A stretch of 64,000 bases of DNA from Aquilaria yunnanensis. Its lineage: Eukaryota > Streptophyta > Magnoliopsida > Malvales > Thymelaeaceae. Shown here piece after piece: positions 58,101-64,000 of the stretch. The DNA lies in NCBI GenBank assembly GCA_039654915.1, contig CM077593.1, positions 37,852,501-37,916,500 on the forward strand. Reading direction: 5' to 3'. The stretch's first letter is position 1. Every line of letters starts with the position of its first letter. The notes under the pieces were generated by a model that saw nothing but the letters and a program-made list of their open reading frames with translations, searched no databases and had not been told where the DNA came from. The translations under genes were made by a program, and so were the position numbers.

Positions 58101-58226
58101 GCTCAATAATTCATAAGTGACTCAACCTAGTGGACTTAACCTATGTGGGAACAAGTCTATACTATAGCAGTCAATGACCAGAACACTGGTCCTTCCAAAC
58201 AAAACATGCTGTCACACAATAAACAT
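55167..58226 (-). pseudogene. Interior of C: scrambled gag-pol remains
   Basis: On the minus strand near 55740-55860 one reads FFQLIIEEEK, RTRSGCFEYMVMPFGLTN and, immediately after, DDILACSKD, so the RT stretch between MPFGLTN and the catalytic DD is gone. Further on YGKLSAKSGLRKIEILGQLI and LVLPDPE recall the thumb and RNase H, with stops. Near 57520 RDSVIRYAPQYEK and near 57260 FLALKPPIF recall gag, in an order opposite to that in gag. All frames are broken. Homology is by eye only. The rest of the interior shows nothing I can name. Confidence 0.65.
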
Positions 58227-58238
58227 GCTCTGATACCA
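58227..58238 (-). other. C primer-binding site for initiator tRNA-Met
   Basis: TGGTATCAGAGC on the minus strand, 4 nt from the right LTR. It fixes the element orientation. Confidence 0.95.
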
Positions 58239-58242
58239 CTTC

Positions 58243-61200
58243 TGTCACGCCCCGTACTGCCCCTGGCCCATCTGGGCCCAATTATCAAAGCTTGCAGCGG
58301 AAGTTATTCACATTTGAGGGGCTTTATTTAATACTACGAGCACCTACGGCGTGAGAGTCCAGGATCTAATCTGGTTCTAGCTTGATTGATTATTTACCTT
58401 CAATATGTTTCAGGGTGCTCTTTAAGGTCAAGCTAGCACCTATGTGGAATTTTAGTGTTCCAATTATGAGCTTTCTCAACTTAACAGATTTTCATGCACA
58501 TAATGCCCTTAGATGCCATCTTATCAAATCAGCAACCAACTCCCTAAAAATCTGGGTTCACTGGAGATCCTTCCTTAGGTACACATATTCAGCCAATCAA
58601 TCTTGCAATTCAAGCAAAGCAATCACTTAGTCCAGTAAGTGCATAGAATGTGTGCCATCAAGTGTACTAGTCCAATGCATGGCAACAAAGAAGCCCATCT
58701 TATTTTCAAGTTTGAAAACATATTTGCATGTCCATGAGCATCAGCCAAGTCTAGTACACATAACATGAATATCCATCATGGCATTATTCATCATAGTCAT
58801 CCATCCAAGGCAAAGTTCATCATCATAAGTCAACCAGAACTATGCCTATCCATAGCACAGCAAACAAGCATCACCTACTTGGAAAACATACCAAGGAATG
58901 CTTTATGTCTAAGTTTATCTGGGTTCAAGTTTTACAGACCAAGTTTTCATGTCTACTTAATCTGTAACTCAAATAGACATGGAACACAATCCACCTTATA
59001 GACCTTGTTCCCACAACTTCTAGACTCCATATCCTGCACAGGTAAGTCCACAACATTAGCTTGTTCCACAAGCAATCTATACCACACAAGTCACTTTGAG
59101 CATATGATTTTACTGAGCATCACTATACACATACCCAACCTTTTAGTGTATCGTAACGAGTACTCTGGTACTCCTCGCTTGATCTATCAAGCCATCCATT
59201 TCCTGAAAAATGTTTAGCAGGGCGGGTGAGTTATAAAACTCAATAAGAATCCCGGCGTGAGGTAGGTATCTCATGACTTTCATAGTCATATCCGGCTTTT
59301 AAAGCCAAAGTGTGCCAAGAACGTAATGGCATTTTCCATATTCCTGCAAAGGAAAACACTAAAACAAGAAAACACACAGTATGGCATGATAGAAATAATA
59401 ATAATAATAATCAGGGTCAGCATGCACAAACAATTTCAGAGAAGCACACAACTCAACGCACACACCACTGTTCCTCGTAACCTGTGGGCATCGCAAGCAT
59501 TCGCATTTGCATAACCATTTTCGGTCGACCATTTTTCTTTTTTTTATCTTATCTGAGCTCATTATCTTGGGACCGAGTTGGCCAAACTCGATACCAAGAC
59601 CCAAATGCTTGCTATTCTACTCATGAGTATACCATCGTTGCCGAAGCAACACCACCTCGCCCAGTACGCACTTATGTGCCCAATTATCCATAGTTGCCGA
59701 AGCAACGATCCTCGTCCAATACGCACTTATGTGCCCAATTATTAAACTAAGAAAGTACATGAGACCTCACAAAAGTAACAACCACGTAGCCCTGACATGC
59801 ACACCTATGGTCACTTGGTGCTTTGACCATCACATAGGGGCACTAATACTCACACTGAAAGGACATGGAAAATATACCATGGAGAGTGAGTATTGGGATT
59901 CTTACCACCATTTGTATAACCTTTTTGCTCATTGTCTTTGCCTTGCTTTGCTTTGTTTGTTGTTGTAACTTTGCCCTTGCCTTAATGGACCTATAAAGCC
60001 CAATACACTAGCAAGTTAATTTCTTACTTTTCATGAACCATGAGAACCATAATTTACCAAGGACTCTTGGTTTAACTTACTCAACCTTACTTAAAGAGGA
60101 AAGGCCCCATAATTACCCTTCTTGGTTAAAGTCCAATTCCAATTGTAGCCAATGTTGGCATTATAGCCAAGATGGCCAATGTAGCCATTGCTGCCAATTT
60201 AGCCCAAGTTTGCCTATGTAGCCCATGTAGTGAATTGTAGCCCATTTTCGCCTTGCTGTGAATTGAGGCCCAACTTGGCCTTTTCTGAAAGTTTAGGCCC
60301 AATTGGCCTCTTCTGGAAGTTTAGGCCCAATTGGCCTTTTCTGGAATCTTGGCCCAACTTGGGCTTTCCAGGAACTCAGGCCCACTTGGCCTTCTATAGA
60401 ACCCAGGCCCACTTGGCCTGTTCTGGAACTCAGGCCCAACTGGCCTTTTATTAACTCAGGCCCACTTGGCCTTTTAATTCCTCAGGCCCACTTGGCCTTT
60501 TATCTTCTCAGGCCCACTTGGCCTTTTAATTCTCTTCTGGACTTGGGCCTATATTAACCTTTTCAGGATTTAGCCCAATTCAGCCTTTAGGCCCAATATA
60601 CATCTTCAGGACTTGGGCCTATATTAACCTTTTCAGGATTTAGCCCAAGTGTTGAGTCAAAGTAGCCCACTTGCCAATAATGCCATTATGGTCCATTTGG
60701 CCAATATTACTCAAAACTCTGTGTTTTCCACTCAAGCACCTCAAGAACAATTGTTGACAGAATTGTCCTTGAATTCTTCTTTGCCACTTTAGTCCCAAAT
60801 TTTCCTTGTGAACACTTTTGCCACCAATTTACTTGGTTAACACACATCCGCCAAAAATTGGCACCATGGCCGAATGCATGCTTCATTTCTTCTTTGTGAT
60901 TTTTGCTTGTACAAGTCATCTAGGACTCAAAATATGCCAAGAACACTTGGCTCCACATGGCTAACATGCCAAGAGATTAAAATCAACATATGGCCGAATC
61001 TTTCAAGCTTGATTTTTTTTTGCTCATAAAACTTCTACACATGGCTAACATGCCAAGATATTAAAATCAACATATGGCCGAATCTTTCAAGCTTGATTTT
61101 TGCTCATAAATCTTCTCTTTTTGCATCCAACTTTTGGCCATCAACATGCACACTCACAAGAACATCTTCACAACCAAGAACACTTGGTTTCAAGCTTGCA

Positions 61201-62856
61201 TGCCAAAAATACCCATTTGGCCGAATATACTCCTTGCTTTTCTTTGCATCTTTTGTTTGTTTCTTTGCTTGGAAAGGCTATACAAGCCTCAAGGCACCAA
61301 GAACACTTGGTTTCAAGCCTCAAAATACCATGGACATTCATGGCCGAAACTTCATCCTTGCTTTTCTTGGAGTTCTCCTCCATTTCCTTGCTTTTGATGG
61401 CTTAAAAGTGCCATGCATGCCTTGAACTCTCAAGTTGAGTCCAAGAGCACTATGATTCCTCCATGGCCGAATCTTCAAGAGTTTTTCCTTGCAAAAATCC
61501 AGCAAATACAAAGCATTAAAAAGTAATATCTAGCTCAAAACACAAGAAATTAACAATGAAAACATGATTCACTTACAACCTTGTTTATGGCCGAATCTTG
61601 AGCTTGTTCTTCCTTGACGTTTTCCTTGTTTTTCTTGCTCCTCATGGCTCAGAAATGCCATGCATGTTCATGAGCTCATGCGTGAAGCTCAAGAACAATA
61701 AGTTCCTCCATGGCCGAAAATTCAAGAGCTTGTTTCTTGATGTTCTTCTTCACTTCCTTGCTTCTCATGGCTTAGAAATGCCAAGCATGCTCATGAGCTC
61801 TTGAGATGAGCTCAAGAACACCATTTTCTCACCATGGCCGAATATTCTCAAGCATTTTTCCATGGGTTTCCCTTGACATCTCTCTTCGATTTTGGTCTAG
61901 ATGTGTTTAGGAGGTTGAAAGCTTCATGAAAATGTGTTTGCATGTGGGAAAAGCTTGGGTTTTGGTCATGGCCGAATTTGTTGAGGGAGGAAGAAGATGA
62001 TGAACTTGGAAGAACACCATGGCTGGTTTTAGAGAGAAGGGAGAGCAAATGGGAGCACTTGGTGCTAGAGAGAGAGAGAATTAAGTGTTTGAATGGTAAA
62101 ACAAGAGCATGGCCGAATTTAGTGCTTCCAATTAGAAGAAATGCAAGCCAAATGCATGTGAAATGCATATTTGGAAGCAATGGCCGGCCATTCAATTTCA
62201 AAGTTGTGGGAGAATGGTCAAATGGCAATTAAAATAAGCAATAGACAAATGTGAGTGGGGGGGGAATAGTTTAATGGGATATCTTGGAGCCATTAAACAA
62301 TAATAGACAAAGGATAATGGGGGAATAAATTATCTTAGTGGAATTTGTAGTGGAGAATTAGTTTAATGGGTAATAAACAATTATGAGTGGAGCAAATAAA
62401 CAATGATAGTGGAGCATAAGTGGGAGACAAGCATGTGATGGGCAAATAATAATTAATATGTGAGTGGGAGACATGGGTGGCCAAACAATAATAGTTTAAT
62501 GGGAAGTGGGAGACAAGAATAGTGGAGGAATTAAATAAATGATGAGTGGAATGTGTAGTAGGCCAAATTACTTACTTGGTCCTCCATCTTTCTCCAACTT
62601 TGCAATTGAGTCCTCCCACCCAACTTTTCTTTGTGCACTTGAGTCCCTCAATTTCAATTTCCACCAATATCATCATCACAACTCTTGGCCTAAGCCAAGC
62701 ATAATCCTTGGAGTGTCCAACACTCATTAATGCCCATTCCTTAATTAATTCCAAGTCTCCACAATTTATTTGCCAAGTTTCCAAATTTGGAAACTTTTTC
62801 TGTCTTTACTCCACTTAACCCGGGACTTAGTCATTTAGTCCTTTCCGGGTATGACA
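58243..62856 (-). repeat. 5' LTR of C
   Basis: 4614 bp. Apparently identical to 50536-55150 except for one G in a homopolymer near 62257. It contains second copies of the GGCCCA block and the ~123-bp array. Confidence 0.95.
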
Positions 62857-64000
62857 TATGGGCCTTTTAGTACTTAACATGCATATGGCCCAAAATTAAC
62901 CAAGAATAAAATCAAAATTTTTAAGTTCTTATTTAAGCCCAATTTCAACATGCTTCAAATTTCATGAAAACATAACCCATAAATTCATGCATGGGCCTTG
63001 GTAAGTCCACCAAGCAATAAAAATACCCGAAAATGTCCAAGTCCATAATACAAGCCCAAAGCCAAGTTTTGGCCAAATTTTAGCTAAGTCCATAATTTGG
63101 TCACTAAAGTTAGACCAACAAAAACATGCTTAAAAGCAACCCATAAATTCACAAAGCCATGGAACACAAATTTCCACCTTAATAGACCTTGTTCCCACAA
63201 TTCTAAGACTTCAAGTCCTGCACAGAAAGTCCACATTTTTTTAGCTTGTTTACAAGCAGCTTATATACTTAGAATACTTAGAATATTTTGAGCAATACCA
63301 TACACAAATCCAACCTTAGAATACAGAAAGAGTACTCAAGACTCTTAGCTTGATCTTTCAAGCAAACCTTTACCTACAAAAGTAGAGTAGGGCGGGTGAG
63401 TTATAAAACTCAATAAGGATTCCGTGGCATCCAATGCCTAACTTATGGCCTCCAAGGCCTAACATATGCCAAGAATGTAATGGCAAAATAATCCTTATTC
63501 CTGCAAAGGAAACATAAAGACAAAGAAAACAAAAAGATACATGCATATAGCAATAATATCATAATCGGGGGTTAGCATGCACAACAAATCAAAGAAGCAC
63601 ACAAACACACGCCACTTAACACTTTGTTCACAGAAGGGCAGCAAGCATCCCTCAAGTTTTAGTTCATTAATTTCATATACTTAATGTTTTCGGAGAGCTC
63701 ACTTAGCATAGGAATTAAGGTGGCCGCCTTAACTCCTAGCCCATAATGCTTGCTTACTTAACTTAGCTCATGAGCAAAACAGAATTGCCGAAGCAATAAC
63801 ATAACTTAAGCCCTCTTAGCACTCCTAGGATCACATGGTTCTTTGACCATCACCTAGGGGCCCGAATACTCACATAGAAAGGCCATGGAATTATACCATG
63901 CAATAAAGTGAGTATAGGAATCCTTACCCACAACACCGAAAGCTTTATAAGCTTATTTTCCTTCGTTTTCCTTGCTTGTTGACTCTAGAAATTATTTTCT
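62857..64000 (-). mobile_element. C2, LTR part right of C
   Basis: Continues the C2 LTR after the duplicated TATGG. It parallels the C LTR (for example AGGGCGGGTGAGTTATAAAACTC near 63390 against 51513, GCATGCACAA, TTGCCGAAGCAA, and CTTTGACCATCACCTAGGGGC), so C entered its relative at a homologous type of sequence. No gene is seen to the window end. Confidence 0.82.

Larger units (their letters stand above)
50536..62856 (-). mobile_element. C: non-autonomous chromovirus derivative with 4.6-kb LTRs
   Basis: The LTRs (50536-55150 and 58243-62856) make up three quarters of the element. TATGG at 50531-50535 and 62857-62861 is the target duplication. Element orientation is minus: the iMet primer site lies inside the right LTR and a polypurine tract inside the left. 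The interior of about 3.1 kb has no intact gene. A large element with long LTRs and no coding capacity fits the LARD concept. Movement would need proteins from another element. Confidence 0.92.

Overview
This window is plant nuclear DNA made almost entirely of LTR retrotransposons nested inside one another. I found no host gene, tRNA, rRNA or CRISPR array. The families present (Ty3/gypsy of the Tat type with two RNase H domains, Ty3/gypsy chromoviruses with a chromodomain, and Ty1/copia), the TG...CA termini and the 5-bp target duplications point to a flowering plant with large repeat-rich heterochromatin. The species cannot be told from what is here.

Family names used below are mine. Family A is Tat-like Ty3/gypsy, with LTRs of about 0.81-0.88 kb ending TGAT...ATCA. 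Its copies are A1 (minus, runs off the left edge, 5' LTR 6616-7429), A2 (minus, 3' LTR 14835-15603 plus 42109-42196, interior 42197-47136), A3 (minus, 3' LTR 47137-47952, interior to 49988), A4 (plus, 19443-36289, target duplication ACCTG) and A5 (minus, truncated, about 23655-28829); a solo LTR lies at 2116-2982. Family B is a Tekay/Del-like chromovirus with 2.4-kb LTRs: B spans 15604-42103 (minus, duplication GTACT) and a broken extra LTR (B') lies at 21552 to about 23660. Family C has 4.6-kb LTRs and a decayed non-coding interior: C is 50536-62856 (minus, duplication TATGG), sitting in the LTR of an older relative, C2. Family D is copia-type (D1 left, D2 right, both minus, sharing one LTR). 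E is a 1.6-kb solo LTR.

Nesting: copia D1/D2 is the base. A1 entered D1 at 7430 and later received the solo LTR. E entered D2. A2 entered D2 at 14835. B entered the 3' LTR of A2. A4 entered B between RNase H and integrase. Within A4 lie a B-type LTR and A5, apparently fused by one large deletion, plus a 296-bp near-perfect palindrome at 29637. A3 entered A2, C2 entered A3, and C entered C2. D2-A2-A3-C2-C is therefore five levels deep.

The most interesting system is in family A. Besides gag-pol, each sufficiently complete copy carries an extra gene on the opposite strand, between integrase and the 3' LTR (here called aORF). It looks like a cellular-type gene: a promoter with G-box and TATA box at a fixed spacing of about 137 bp in three copies, three spliceosomal introns at matching positions in two copies, and a poly(A) signal in one. 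All copies of all coding elements in the window are damaged, often by C-to-T type nonsense changes, except the A3 integrase, which is open throughout the part present.
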